From: Blastobasis lacticolella
Taxonomy: Eukaryota; Arthropoda; Insecta; Lepidoptera; Blastobasidae
Assembly: GCA_905147135.1 (NCBI GenBank)
Contig: LR990053.1
Location: forward strand, 15,512,501-15,576,500
Direction of reading: 5' to 3'
Length of the DNA stretch: 64,000 bases
The notes below the pieces were generated by a model that had not been told where the DNA came from, ran no database searches, and saw only the letters and a program-made list of their open reading frames with translations. Shown one piece after another: positions 26,470 to 38,742 of the stretch. Each line of letters begins with the position of its first letter. Within the stretch, counting starts at the first letter, position 1. A program made the position numbers and the translations under genes.

Positions 26470-26880
26470 GCACCCCCGCCGCGGATCGTGATGACGAAGG
26501 ATTTGTCACGGTCCAGAAGAAGAGTAGTCGTCGTGCTGCTCAGAATTTTCGCGGCACTGCAGTAACCGGTCCCAACTTCCTGTTGCGCCTGCGACACCGA
26601 CGACGGCGCTTTACCTGTCTCGCGTTCATTACACAGTGATGGCAAAGGACGTGGAAGAGCACATCCGCTTAACCAAGAAGTACCTCTTCAGGGTCCAGCT
26701 CTCGGAATCAAACCATGAACGTACGTTCAACCCGTTTGTGGCGTTGGTTCCCACCGCAGATTTGGATTACTTCATGAGGGAAGATTATTGGCCGAAGGGT
26801 GTGGTGTACCGGCATTCCATGGGCGACCCAGAATTTCCGGTGCCGCCGAACGACATTAAGTGCCAGTTAGGTTTAAAGAT
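26470..26880 (+). pseudogene. LINE ORF1 (gag-like) remnant
   Basis: Two frames joined by a frameshift near 26575. First: DDEGFVTVQKKSSRRAAQ, the low-complexity lead-in usual in LINE ORF1 proteins. Second: ALYLSRVHYTVMAKDVEE, then NPFVALVPTADLDYFM and YWPKGVVYRHSMG, matching the RRM-like RNA-binding region of ORF1 proteins. The frame stops at 26906 and the AT-rich stretch to 27060 ends AAATAAAAAAATAAAAAA, like a LINE tail. The GC-rich segment 26280-26460 before it may belong to the same element. Confidence 0.6.
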
Positions 26881-27061
26881 TTCAATAAATTATATTTTTA
26901 TGCATTAGTTTACAATTTATAATAATTTATATGTAGGTATAGGTTTTATCTTTGTCTGTATATTGTAGATATCAGTTTATTTTGTAGTTGTGTTGTTTGT
27001 GTATTTATAAATATGGGCCTCAGTTGCCTGAAATGAATTAATAAATAAAAAAATAAAAAAC

Positions 27062-27265
27062 CGGCAGCAGCAATAATCGCTCTACGAATAGAAGCTGTCG
27101 CAGAGCGTTAGTATGTTTCTGGTAGTAGCTCGGAGTTCCTGATTAGCGCGCTTCCCTGCTGCCGCTTTCTATCCGCCTGGTGCCTCTTTCGGTAAATGTG
27201 GCATTTGCGTCCGTCCCAATGGTCTACAAAGAAAGCCAAGCAAGCTGCTATCGTGAATCGTTGGT
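27062..27265 (-). repeat. Inverted counterpart of the 140-bp units
   Basis: On the minus strand carries the same modules (GCGCGC...CTGCTGCCGCTTTCT..CCGCCTGGTGCC on the plus strand) as 25905-26280, so inverted copies flank the ORF1 remnant. Confidence 0.65.
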
Positions 27266-27420
27266 ATGTTTCTATTAGGTATGCCCGTTTTAAATTAGTC
27301 TTGTGCTTAATGAAGTTGACGAGTACAGTGATCGGTCTACATTGGTGTTATGTAAACCGATCAAACAGTAGCGATAGTGAGTCCGTACAGCATACAATTA
27401 TCGATCTACGGATCATCATC

Positions 27421-27735
27421 ATCTTGGCGTTATTGTCCCAGTTGTACTCTCGCGCACGAGGGCCCGTAGTCCGCCTTGACTATGTTCCAGGATTTGGCAG
27501 ATCAGATAATTACAGTGGAGCGACTGTCATCTGACCACCGTAACTCTGCTAGCTAGGGGAACCTGACCAGATTGGATCATGGTTACAAACTCAGTTGCCT
27601 GAATTTGCAGGTTTCATCACGATGTACATAACTCAGAAAATAAGCATTGTTACATGGCCGCAGCGGGATTCGAACCCGGTACCTCTCGCTTACGAGTCGG
27701 AAACTCAACCGCTCGGCCTCCGACGCTCTAATCGA
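27421..27735 (-). mobile_element. tRNA-headed SINE
   Basis: Reverse copy of the 56794 family with B box at about 27666-27680 and the 3' end near 27422. An internal part between the CAGGTTTCATCACGATG segment and the head is shortened. Confidence 0.8.
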
Positions 27736-28334
27736 TCTGCGAATAAAGTGTAAAAAAATTTACGAAAATTGAATAAGTTAGCCTTAGCCCTCAGTCCGTG
27801 CAAATGCCCGTGAGAAATACAAATCAGGGCTATCGTCGGAAAGAGGGAGCCATGGGCCACACGTGCCCACCCCAATGGCCGGCGCTGAGCGAGCGAGGTG
27901 GTTTCGATAGCGTCTCAAAGCTGCCAATGTACGCTTAGTAAACGACGTCTACTCCGCGAGCATGCGAGCAGTTTAGACGTTTCACGTTTACACTAACGGC
28001 CATGTGTTCCGACACAGCCTTACCTGATTTTTGTTAATACCTACCTCCACCGCGAAATATGGCTATTTTACTTATTACAGCCGCCGATTGGTAGCGATCT
28101 TTAGTACCTATTTCTAATACCGGTGTCTCGGTGTACCTATAAAAAAGAATTAGTCCTTATTCATACCTTTACCTGACATGGCATGGCCATAGAAATGATG
28201 AGTAAACTTAAAGTGCTCCAATCCAACCCGACTATCGATGCTCATGAAGTTGTTATGAATCGACCTGCTATTGAGTTCTGCCAGCCTGGTAGTTGTCGTG
28301 AGAAATGTGGCGTTTAGTTGGACAACTTGCCCGT

Positions 28335-29480
28335 CATGTCTCGGAGGCGGATTTTCTTGCGCGCTCAACTATAATGCCGCGTGCCCGAGAATCTTCTCTC
28401 TCTAAAGAATTTGGACTATTCTGCTGCCCGATCAGCGTCAGATCTTAGCGTCAGCGCAATTTTTCTTTTTCAGAAAGAAAAAAATGTTGTTGCAAACGAA
28501 AAGGTCCATTTTGTCACATAAGGTTCCGCATAAAAAAGTAATCAATAAGCCCCTAAAATAATAACCCTAAAATCTCTATGTCATCAAAATATTTTGTTTT
28601 GTATAATTTTTTTTTTCCATGAATAAATTTGCAATTTACCATAGGTTTGACGGGCAGCCTCGTGTGCAGAGCATGCCTAGAGGAAGAAGAAACAGCTGCC
28701 CTTGTCCTACTAAAATGGGTTTGCAACTGGGTTGGAATTGGGTGGCAACAACATTAGTGTTACCCAAACTATAATTTCCACTCTCACGTATAAGAGGCGC
28801 AAGGTCGTCGAGTTACAGTTCATGCCCGGGTATATTTAATCTAATATAATCTAGGATATCCAAATTATACAGTATTAGTTGAAAGCCCCTTAGGGGGGAG
28901 TATTATTATCTGAAATTGCTTTTCTGTATCTACCTATCTAAAGAAATTATAAAAAGCAACGACGATATGATAAATTAGGAAGACGGGTACGAATTAGGTA
29001 CGAACCTATAGCCAATCAGCTAAAGTGAGGGTCGAATAATAACTGAAAATATATTAAAATACCTCTCTCAAACATAAATACCTATTTAATTAGTATCGAG
29101 TGAGTGGGCACTGTTAATTTTCGAGATATTCAAAGAAAGATACCGTTGAAAGAGATTTGGACACGGCGATGGGACAAATTTACTTCTAAAATGGAACAAC
29201 CATTGTTTAAGTGAGCAATTTTCTAAAGCGATTCGTGATTCGTTAATTAATTAATTTTCAAATTTGGTTGTGAAATCGAGTCGATTGTGGGTATTATAGA
29301 GTTAAGTAGGTCAGGTAGGACGATACTGTCGCTTCCCAGTATTATAATTGTTAGATGATGTATTTTTTTATTCTACACAGTGACAGACGAGCAGACAGCC
29401 CATTTGATGGTAATTCTTTTTGAGAAAAACGCAGTTTATTTATTTATTTATTGCTTCATAAGTTACATAACATTATGAAC
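28335..29480. other. No gene seen
   Basis: AT-rich unique-looking sequence, with a short LINE-type tail in reverse (TTTATTTATTTATTGCTTCA at 29436). No exon recognised. Confidence 0.55.
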
Positions 29481-29609
29481 CCATTATGAACCCTGCAGCA
29501 CACTGCAGTGTATGACGGATCCTCAAGACCACGAGATAGTCGGACGACGTGCGAAGGTCATAGGGTGCTGAATGGATGCAAGAGGCATATAAAGTCGATT
29601 GGTGTGGGA

Positions 29610-29765
29610 GACGTGGATACGATGGATTGACATCGCTGAGACGGATGCGAGAGCCAATGGCTTAAGACGTGAGGATACCGAAGATCGGGCAAAGTGTAGA
29701 TGAAAGTAGGAAAGCCGACCTCGACAGAAGCCGCGGTTGGTCGCTCGGATGATGATGATTATGGT
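29610..29765 (+). pseudogene. RTE-type LINE 3' tip
   Basis: CGATGGATTGACATCGCTGA to CGGATGATGATGATTATG matches the terminal part of the family at 60235-60385. A further short tip is at 50808-50885 and a decayed one at 32425-32520 on the minus strand. Confidence 0.7.
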
Positions 29766-30247
29766 GTAGAAGACGTGGAGGGAGGCCTAAGTTCAGTCTG
29801 GGTACGGAGAATAGAGGGGACGGGCCGTTATTTAGGTACTTTGTGGGTTATGGACGCCCTGCGGCTGAGATGATGTTGATGATAATTCTAAATTGGGAAA
29901 TGAATGATCTGAGTTTGTTTTTAAGCGCAAAACTAAATTTAGTGTACTAAGAGTACTAGCGGTGCTTCCATTGAAAGGATCTAAGGTAAAAGGGACCCTT
30001 TAGTGACAAGCGTAACTTCATATCAGATGGAATACCTGAACTTTAATTTTCACGGGGAATCAGGACTGGGTGTACTCGGACTCGCGTTTTCATACATTTC
30101 TTCCTAAGTTTTCATATATTCTGTGACATTACAACGATACTGACCAATGAAAGTGAACTGTTTCTGTCTGCGCCCTACGGAGATTCAGCAAGTGATATAG
30201 TACATATTATTATTCTATGAAAGCGGTAATATCCTCCGATAGTCTAC

Positions 30248-30580
30248 ATTTTAAGAGAGGTAGGGCATAGCGGGGTATCCCGTTCGAATTGGAGCCGCCC
30301 GACTGGGGAAGTACCTCCACCTTAACGAATACCGCAGCTAAACAATACTCTTTGTAATAGTATTGTGTTTCTGCCGGTGAGTAAGGTTTCCAGAGCTCCA
30401 TGGGGTGGGAATTTGGGGAACCGTGGCTTTGGCAGTGGAGGGATATTTGCCTTTTTGCTGCCAGAGTAACGTGTTATAGAGGTGGGCAACGCATTGGCGA
30501 TAGTCTCGGTGTTGCTTATGTCTATAGGCAATGGTGACCACTTTCCATCAGGTGCCTATCGTATGACATAAAAAAAAACC
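30248..30580 (+). mobile_element. LINE/SINE 3' family copy 1
   Basis: GAGAGGTAGGGCATAGCGGG to TATCGTATGACATAAAAAAA. Three copies in the same orientation (also 35348 and 36208) share about 330 bases, with A-rich tails. It may be a LINE 3' end or a SINE; I see no clear pol III promoter. Confidence 0.8.
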
Positions 30581-31031
30581 TACATATAATATTAAGAACT
30601 TCTCATGTAAATAGATTTACATATATTCATAAGAACTGAGTTCATTAGTATGTAGGGGAGGAAGGAAAACAACCTAATTGATACACGGAAGTAGGACGAT
30701 CAACAATAATAAATCTTTAGGCAATCCATTTTTTAGGCCAAGGCAGAATAGCAGGACAGCTTTGGCCTTTTTAGCGTTAAATGTTTATTGTTTCTGTTTT
30801 GTTTTAGTCACTGTTTTTTACTTTTTGTTTTCTTAGTACCTATGTCTGTTATAAGTTTATATAATTTTGCTTTAAGCTAGTAAATATCTTTTCAAGTATA
30901 AACGTGATATTGGGTGGTGTAATAGCGCCCATGCATTACCTTCATCAGATTCTGCCTGAGCTCTGTACAAACTTTAGGTAAAATAAACAGAACTTGAGGA
31001 GTTACAATTATATATATATATAAATTCATCA

Positions 31032-31275
31032 TCACAGCCCACAACAGTCCATTGCAGGACTTATAGACTGTCCCACGAAAGGGGAGGTTATTGCCATAAT
31101 CGCCACGGTTGGCAGGCGGGTTAGAGTTCGCAGTATTATAAATGTAACAATGGAAAACGTTGCTACCATTTTCCAGACTACGGAGACTATTTCTTTTACC
31201 TCAAAAACATTAGTCGCTTTGTACGACACCCATGAGCGTAAGGGGTTTGTGCTATTCTACTCTGCCGGACACCAT
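31032..31275 (-). mobile_element. Short RTE-like non-autonomous repeat, type B
   Basis: Same layout as 12429 with variant GTGTCGTACAAAGCGACTAA and 5' tip GGTGTCCGGCAGAGTAGAAT. Shares (ATG)n-type 3' end. Confidence 0.8.
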
Positions 31276-31649
31276 GTATCAATTACGGAGTGACATTATC
31301 AATCGCACTTGAAAAATCTCCCTAAATAAAGATTTTAAATAAACAAATTAATATAGGTAAGTACTAATTTGTTTATATTGAATGTCCCTTGCATATTAAT
31401 GATTGAAATATTCAAACACAATCGACCGCACTACATCGGGAATGGCGGCCGGAACCTACCTCTCGCCTTTAATTGGTTTCCAAATGAATTTCCGAACGTA
31501 ATGGAATTACAGATGAATAAATAAATTTTTATTCCCAGGACATCGAGTGGAAATGCTCGCTATCGGAAACATCGACGCGCATTCGAATGATTGCCTTTAC
31601 GTACATTACGTAGCAAAATAGACAGTATTATTAAATTTACATATATATT

Positions 31650-31898
31650 AACATCATCATCACAGCCCGTAACAGTCCACTGCAGAACTTAGGGCCTCTC
31701 CCACGAATGGGGAGGTTATTGCCATAATCTTCACGCTTGGCAGACGGGTTGGAGATTGCAATATAACAATGGAAAATGCTGCTGCCCATTTTCCAGACTA
31801 CGGAGACTTGATATTTTGCCTCGAAAACATTAGTCGCCTTGTACGACACCCACGAGTGTAAGGGGTTGGTGCTATTCTACTCTGCCGGACACCACACG
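31650..31898 (-). mobile_element. Short RTE-like non-autonomous repeat, type B
   Basis: Second type B copy, about 370 bases from the previous one, same orientation; GGTGTCCGGCAGAGTAGAAT at its 5' tip. Confidence 0.8.
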
Positions 31899-32572
31899 GC
31901 CAATGAATGTATTACATATCCAGTAACAATTCTGTTATCACGGCTCTGAAAAAATACGGACGCCATTCTATACTAATGAGAACTGAAGCATGCTTGGTGT
32001 AGCAAATCTTGACAATTTATTTTGTTGTACACGACATTTACTTTCACACAAATACACTCGGTCTGGCATTCCGCCGCCATTTTGTTTGATTTTATATAGC
32101 GCTGTAACGCCAGTGACAGTATAAAAGCACGCACACACATATATGGATGGCCATTTTTATGCTTCACTCATGATTTTAGAGAGTATCCGTCTGTACTTTG
32201 TTCACATCCGTGACTGTCATATACCTTATAGTCACCGTCATGGTATGGAATTTCCTCAGTGGAAAGCAGGGTAGGTCGTTTGGTTAAAATCGTGGCTGGG
32301 AGGCCACGCAAGGCGTACGACATCCACTAACTAACTAATGGATTGCCGATGAGTCGGAAATACCTGAACCCTGCATAGACCTATGAGATAGACATATAAT
32401 TACCTAAAGGCAGTTCATGGACACCGTCGACACTGGGGTGAACGATTAACGGGATTGGCGACGTCAAGCCATCGCTTCTTGGGCCGGCCTCTCCTTCCTG
32501 TGCCCGGTGGGGGCAGCATAGCCAGACACTTGTTCCCCATGTAACTTGCCCGCATACTAAGAGTTGACTAAC

Positions 32573-32770
32573 CTTGTTCACAGCGTCAATGCAAGCCCCC
32601 TTCTCCAACAGGAGCTCCACGACAGCAGTGTACCCCGCGCGAGCTGCCAGCGCTAGCGGCGCGTCGCCGGCCGCGTCGCAGCCCTGCACGCGCGCGCCGA
32701 GCGACAGGGCGTACTCGGCGACCGCGAGCGCGCCGCGTGCGCTGGCGCATTGGAGCATGTCGTTCTGTTT
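32573..32770 (-). CDS. Ankyrin gene exon 4 (two repeats)
   Basis: 198 bases, 66 codons, two ankyrin repeats. First repeat begins KQNDMLQCASARGALAVAEY; second begins near GDAPLALAARAGYTAVVELL and ends CIDAVNK. Acceptor TTCTCCAACAG with a good pyrimidine tract ends at 32771; donor GTTAGT begins at 32572. GC content is very high and the plus strand shows spurious open frames here. The first repeat is less canonical (QCASARG instead of HLAAxxG), which again resembles the third repeat of ANKDD1A proteins. A LINE ends its 5' side at 32880, 109 bases from the acceptor, and an RTE 3' remnant lies just beyond the donor. Confidence 0.85.
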
Positions 32771-32879
32771 CTGTTGGAGAACAAAAAGAATATATGAAAA
32801 GATGCATCGAATGCATTACTCCATATTCATATAGCTTTATTTGAGTAGGTTTTAAATAGGTATAAGTATAATTATAAAT

Positions 32880-34238
32880 TGGTGTTATATGTCCTATACA
32901 CAAGAAAGGCTCTAAGAAAAAGTGTTGCAACTACAGAGAAATTGCGTTGCTACCAACGGCATACAAAATTTTTTCTTACATTCTTCTGGGCCGACTGGAA
33001 CCGTATTCGGAACAAATCCTGGGGGACTACCAGTGCGGCTTTCGCAAAAACCGTAGTACTCTGGACCAAATCTTCCTCCTAAAACAGCTAATGGAGAAGA
33101 AATGGGAGTACGCGCAGGACATACACCTTCTGTTCGTGGATTTTAGTAAAGCCTATGATAGTGTCGATAAGGAAGCCCTCTTTCGGATTTTAAGATCTTT
33201 CGGAATACCCGATAAGCTAGTCAGGCTGACAGAAGTCGCCACAAGAGTGAGTAAGCTAAGGGTTAGGGTAGGAGGAGAACTCACCGATGAGTTCGAAGTT
33301 GCCACGGGCCTAAAACAAGGAAACTATCGCCCATGCTATTTAATTTAGTACTTGAACACGTCATCCGGAAAGTTCTGGCTCTTGACGGCGGAGTTGAATT
33401 GAATGATAAACATAAAATCATAGGTTACGCTGACGATTTGGGGTTGGTGGGGCGATGTGCGGCGGATGTAGAGGCTATGGCTGGGACTCTAGAGGAGGAG
33501 GGGCGGAAGGTGGGTCTTAGAATCAACTGCGAGAAAACGGAATACTTCCATATGCGCCGATATATACGAGAGCAGCAAGGAAAGACCTATCTGTCAATGG
33601 GACTATCTATAGGGGCACTGATAAGTTTAAATATCTCGGCGGCACAGTGACCGACACCAACCAAAGACAGGAAGAAATAGACCTCCGTATCCAAAACACC
33701 CTGAGATGCGCAGCAGCCCTCCATAAAATACTTGCGTCTAAGCTTCTCTGCAGAAGAACAAAGATACGTGTCTATAAGACAATCATAAGACCGATCTTGA
33801 CGTATGCGTGTGAGGCTTGGACGTTAACCCAGAAAGAGGAAAACAAGCTCTTAGTGGCGGAACGGAAGATTTTGCGTCCTACTCTGGGACCCACCAGGGG
33901 CGAAGATGGAACCTGGAGGACGAGAAAGGACATAGAAATAGAAGAGCTCGTGTCCGAGCCTAATATCATCGGAGAGATTAAAGCTGCTCGACTTCGCTGG
34001 CTCGGACACATTGAGAGAATGGGAGAGGATCGTGCAGCCAAACGTGCCTACCTGGGACGAATAGCCGGCAAACGCCCGGTTGGACGGCCCAGGTATCGAT
34101 GGATAGACGAAGTCCGGAAAGACCTGCGCAAACTCCAGATAACGAACTGGGAACAAGTGGCGCAGGATAGGGACCAATGGCGAGTTCATGTGTCGGAGTC
34201 CAAGATCCACTTCGGGTCGCTGAGCCAGCGAAGTAAGT
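32880..34238 (+). pseudogene. 5'-truncated LINE reverse transcriptase, frameshifted
   Basis: 1.36-kb insertion flanked by a perfect 16-bp duplication AAGTATAATTATAAAT (32864-32879 and 34239-34254). Begins inside the reverse transcriptase (CPIHKKGS, NYREIALLPT), continues FRKNRSTLDQ, VDFSKAYDSV, GLKQG and the catalytic YADD near 33427, then an accessory segment ending GRPRYRWIDEVRKDL and FGSLSQRSK. Two frameshifts (near 33325 and near 33630) split it into three reading frames; the first removes part of the conserved QGD..SP motif. No endonuclease is present. It lies in intron 3, antisense to the host gene, with its 5' edge 109 bases from the exon 4 acceptor. Clade not certain; RTE or a related group. 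Confidence 0.88.
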
Positions 34239-34364
34239 AAGTATAATTATAAATAAATAAATATATTCTTTATTCAGGAATGATTTGTACAAAACGGTGT
34301 TACATTGGGTTCATTTAGTGTAGGTTGCATAAAATATTTGTACAAAGTTCTTTTCAAACCCTGA

Positions 34365-34452
34365 GATCCTCGAAAACATTAGTCGCCCTGTACGACACCT
34401 ACGAGTGTAAGGGGTTGGTGCTATTCTACTCCGCCGAACACTATACGGCCAG
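34365..34452 (-). mobile_element. Type B repeat, 5' fragment
   Basis: Only the 5' 85 bases remain (TACGAGTGTAAGGGGTTGGT on the plus strand), next to the LINE 3' end at 34238. Confidence 0.7.
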
Positions 34453-35347
34453 GCTTTGGCTTTCAAGGCTTCGCTTCCTACAAATTCCCATAGACGGCGC
34501 GCTCTAACGACTGACGACATTAACATAATCTCTTGGCTGTGTGGTATTGATATTTCTCTTTACGTGGATGCAATTTATTTTAAATCTATTAATTAAATGG
34601 GTTTTGAATGTCAGTGTCCCTTGGGGCTCAACTTTATAAATATTAATTAATCGATTTCTAGTTGACTGGAAGGTAAAGCTGTGTAACTTTATGTCCGCCT
34701 TTGTAGCTCGTCGTTCATGAATAAGAGAAGATTTTTTAGCCTTTCATTAGCTGAGACAGTAATTATTCACGTAAAACTCCTTTAAAAATAATGGGGTTGC
34801 TGTAGAGATGCTCCGTAGCAACCTTTGATTTAAATAATTGTCCTCTTAAACTAAAAGGGTAGTATGTACTAATTGAGTACATATAATGTACATTTATTTT
34901 ATGTATTTAGATATAGCAAAACAGACGTTGGGGTTCATTCAGCTACACCTGGGGCGACATCAATATTACTTTGTAAAACTGTCAAGTAACTACAACACAG
35001 GGCAGGCCGACAGTTGTTTCAGAGAACATTAATACGTAAATGGTATGTTTTTGGAGAGATTTCCCAGAATCGACAACGGAATATCGATGGAGATATTCTA
35101 CAAAGGTAGACCAGCTAATAAATAATGTAGGTACGTAACTGAAGGCAAACATTTTTGGACTTCTGTATCAGTGTAACTGTGGCTCAGTGGATCTGTGTGT
35201 CTGTATGTTGCATCGTAGCTCCTGAACAGATGGACCGATTTTGATGTGGTTTCCGTTATTCGAAAGCCAGTTTAATCGAGATGGCTCATAGCTTTTTTCA
35301 TTAAAATCGGTTTAGTAGATTAGGAATTATTTAAGTATATGTATATT

Positions 35348-35650
35348 TTGAGAGAGGTAGGGCATAGCGGGGTATCTCGATCGAGCTAAATAATACTCTT
35401 TTATATAGTATTGTGTTTCTGCCGGTGAGTAAGGTTTCCAGTGCTCCATGGTGTGGGGATTTGGGGAACCGTGGCTTTGGCAGTGGAGGGGCACTCACTT
35501 GCCTTTTTGCTGGCAGAGCAACGTGTTAGAGAGGTGGGCAACGCATTGGCGATACTCTTGGTGTTGCTAATGTCTATAGGCAGTGGTGACCACTTTGCAT
35601 CAGGTGGCCCGCTTGCCTGTTTGCCTACCGTATGACATAAAAAAGAAATA
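35348..35650 (+). mobile_element. LINE/SINE 3' family copy 2
   Basis: Same family as 30248 with a deletion after GGGGTATCTCGATCGAGC; keeps GCCGGTGAGTAAGGTTTCC and the TATGACATAAAAAAG tail. Confidence 0.8.
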
Positions 35651-35699
35651 TATAGTTGGTCGGGGGTTTACTAACGTTTTTCTACAGGTTAAGTTTTCA

Positions 35700-35890
35700 T
35701 ATATTTCGTGTGTGTCGCCGGTGGCCACCACATGCTTCCGAGTTGTCGCTACCGACCACAAAACGTTGACACAACGTTGAAGGCCGTCACCGCATCCGCT
35801 CCCTTTAGGTTGCAGATGTCCTGGAGGACGGTGGCCACTTTCCATCAGGTGGATCGTCCGTCCGTGTAGGCAATAAAAAAACACACACAC
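35700..35890 (+). mobile_element. Dispersed repeat with CA-rich tail
   Basis: GTCGCCGGTGGCCACC to CGTCCGTGTAGGCAATAAAA; a reverse copy of its 3' half is at 54449-54580. It is followed by a short CA run and four near-repeats of ACACTCGCCA (35878-35930). Confidence 0.65.
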
Positions 35891-36207
35891 ACGCCAACAC
35901 TCGCCAACACTCGCAAACACTCGCCATTGGTGACCCACCGCTGTATTTAATGGTTGTTTCAATGGCGATAATAAGCGGTAAAAATGAATGTAGGATTTAA
36001 ATATAATGAAATATTTAATAGGGATTACTTATTTATTATTAATATACTATAAATAAATGATTAATGACATTATAATTATTATATTGACTGACATCTTGTA
36101 TCTACTTTCATTAGCTAGATAGAACTACTATTGACATTTTGATTAGTACCTATGCTTATTTATAATCGTGACATTTATTAATTTTTATGAGTAACGTCTT
36201 TTAATTT

Positions 36208-36560
36208 TAAGAGAGGTAGGGCATAGCGGGGTATCCCGTTCGAATTGGAGCCGCCCAACTGGGGAAGTACCTCCACCTTACAGAATACCGCAGCTAAACA
36301 ATACTCTTTTAAATAGTGTTGTGTTTCCGCCGGTGAGTAAGGTTTCCAGTGCTCCATGGGGTGGGGATTTGGGGAACCGTGGCTTTGGCAGTGGAAGGGC
36401 ATTTGAATTTTTGCTGCCAGAGCAACGTGTTATAGAGGTGGGCAAGGCATTGGCGGTACTCTTGGTGTTGCTAATGTCTATAGGCAGTGGTGACCACTTT
36501 CCAGCAGGTGGCCCGCTTGCTTGTATGCCTACTGTATGACATAAAAAAAAAAAAAAAAAA
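36208..36560 (+). mobile_element. LINE/SINE 3' family copy 3
   Basis: Full copy of the 30248 family with an 18-20 base A run at 36543-36560. Partial copies: 49025-49140 (+) and 40065-40150 (-). Confidence 0.8.
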
Positions 36561-37363
36561 TTTGTTATCACATTTTATTTATAATGTAACTTAAAATGGC
36601 AATTAATTTAATTTAGCTAAATAATTGGAATGTTATAATAATTTTATGACGTGCAATGAAAAGTTACCAATAAATAATGTCTGTGTCTATGTCTAAATAA
36701 TGCTCCAACGAATATATGCTAATAAAGACTCAACAGTCAACGTACCTGATTCGATGCATACGTTTTTCTTTAAAACTTTGACGGCGGAGGGGAAAAGTCG
36801 GGAAACTTTCTCACAGGCGTCCGTTTAAACGTCCCGCCTGTCCTACGTCCTTTGTTATTTTGTGGTGTATTTAATAAGAGGGTGCCTGTAGGTATGTGTA
36901 GGTACGAGTATTTTTTAGTAGGTATCGTGGCCTTCTTTTTAAGAAAGTGTGAAATTAAGATGTATAGAATAACAATTAGTATCTAAATACAATTGTAGTG
37001 TGCGCCTATTGAATCTGGACTAACATTTTGTATGAAATGGAAACATGTAACAAGTATAAACATAATGAGAATGTTTTTGTAACATAGTGTCGTCGAATAA
37101 AGATATTTTCTTTCTTTCTTTAAATACTAACAGCGCGTTTCGCTAAACGTTGAACTCATTTCGTGGATGAGATTCATTTCACAAAATTGAAATAAACGAC
37201 GAGTCTGATCCACACTTATCTCTTCACGCGTCCAAAGACAAGGCATTCAAGCGAACCGTGCATGTCATGGCCCAGCGACTTGGCCCAACTTTTCATACAA
37301 GTTGCCACTTTGCTAACGAGCGATGGAAGTGGCAGTCAAGACTCCAGTGTACTTGATCTAAAC

Positions 37364-38279
37364 CAAGGTTTCTCAAACTTATGGCTCCACGTGCCCCTGT
37401 AAACCCCTGTTACACCTGTTGTAAGTTTCCAGATAACAGCGAACCCCTTAATCCCCCCCCGCTCCCCCACCTACAAAGAAAATTGGCTGTTTATTTCAAT
37501 TAAAGACAACAAATACAGTGCCAAAAAATATTTTTATAAGGGGTAGGCTTATTTTATGTCGCAAAGTACCTATGTAAGTACCCGAGTATATTCAAAAGAA
37601 GATTGAAGGGCCATCTCCATTCTACCCTGAACACATGATTTCATCGTCTGTGTCTTGCATAGCGGTTTTGGATTTTAATTAGTATTGTTTTTGTTTAGTT
37701 TAATATATTTGTATTTTTTTTTGTTCTTTATATAGTATATTTATTGCATTTCTTCACTGTATGGTGATTGTAACTTCTGTTAGGAATCTCAAATGTACAT
37801 TGCCTACTAGTTTATTGCTTTCCGACCTCCACTATATCCATGTAAATGGTTGTCTGGAAGAGATCGCGATTGGCGATAAGACCGCCCTTGTACTTGTCAT
37901 AATCTTGCAGAATCTGTGATAATTCTACTGTTAATGTATAATAAAGTGATAAATAATATGTCAATTTTAGAAGTAACTTTGACCTTTTTTCTGATTTAGC
38001 ATTGAGTTGATTTCTGTATTTGATGCATGATCAGGTGTGAAAACACAATCTCACATAAGTATATTGTAGCAAACGTTAAAAGGAAATTCACCGCCTTGCG
38101 CCAGCATGCATGGCACACACAGCTGCCAGTCATACAGCTAGCATTAGATACGTAAATCATGTTTCCAACCCGGGGTACCGTCGATAGGCGAACCCCTATG
38201 TATAACTAGATTTTTTTAATAAACTTATTTGTATTTGTATTTTTGTATTGGTTCGCGTACCCCACTTTGAGAACCCCTG
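37364..38279. mobile_element. hAT (Charlie-like) non-autonomous element
   Basis: Ends CAAGGTTTCTCAAACTTATG and complement of CCACTTTGAGAACCCCTG, matching the CAGGGGTTCTCAAA ends known for Charlie-type hAT elements. 8-bp duplication ATCTAAAC/ATCTAAAG with one mismatch. A LINE 3' UTR (about 37590-37945, GGTTGTCTGGAAGAGATCGC, AATAAAGTG) is nested inside. Confidence 0.7.
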
Positions 38280-38742
38280 ATCTAAAGGAAACTCGGCAAG
38301 TGTGACGTCATTGACGGGGTCAACCTTTGTCGAAAGTTCTTGTCTCTCTTCATCTCTAAGGTAGATACGTATAGTAGGCTTTGATTATATGTAGGTAGGT
38401 TTTGATGTGCCAAGGATATTCGGAAATTGTGGGCTATTAGTAGATTTCGTGGAGTTTAAAGTGAAGGGTTGGTAGCGACGCGGCGAAGTAGATGCAGGTC
38501 ATGGACATTAAACTGTACTAAAACATGTTAAATATGTACCATACATGTAAAATTCGACTAAGTATACATTAATAATTGGCCCGCCGGCGACTCCGTTCGC
38601 GTGTTGTCCTGCCTTATAACCTTGCTCTTGAATAACTCTATCTATTAAAATCCGTTGCGTATTTTAAAAGATCTAAGCTAATACATACATACATACAGAA
38701 GGACAGACGGCGGGAAGCGACTTACTAATTTACTATAAAGAT

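Noticed and set aside
26072..26509. 145-codon minus-strand frame, R- and G-rich
   Set aside because: GC-rich shadow of the repeat and ORF1-related plus strand; no motif and no splice or start context.
32381..32572. Extension of ankyrin exon 4 to the end of its open frame
   Set aside because: The repeat ends exactly at a donor (AAG then GTTAGT) and the following sequence is an RTE 3' remnant.
33772..34292. Minus-strand frames of 89-119 codons
   Set aside because: Shadows of the plus-strand LINE reverse transcriptase coding sequence.
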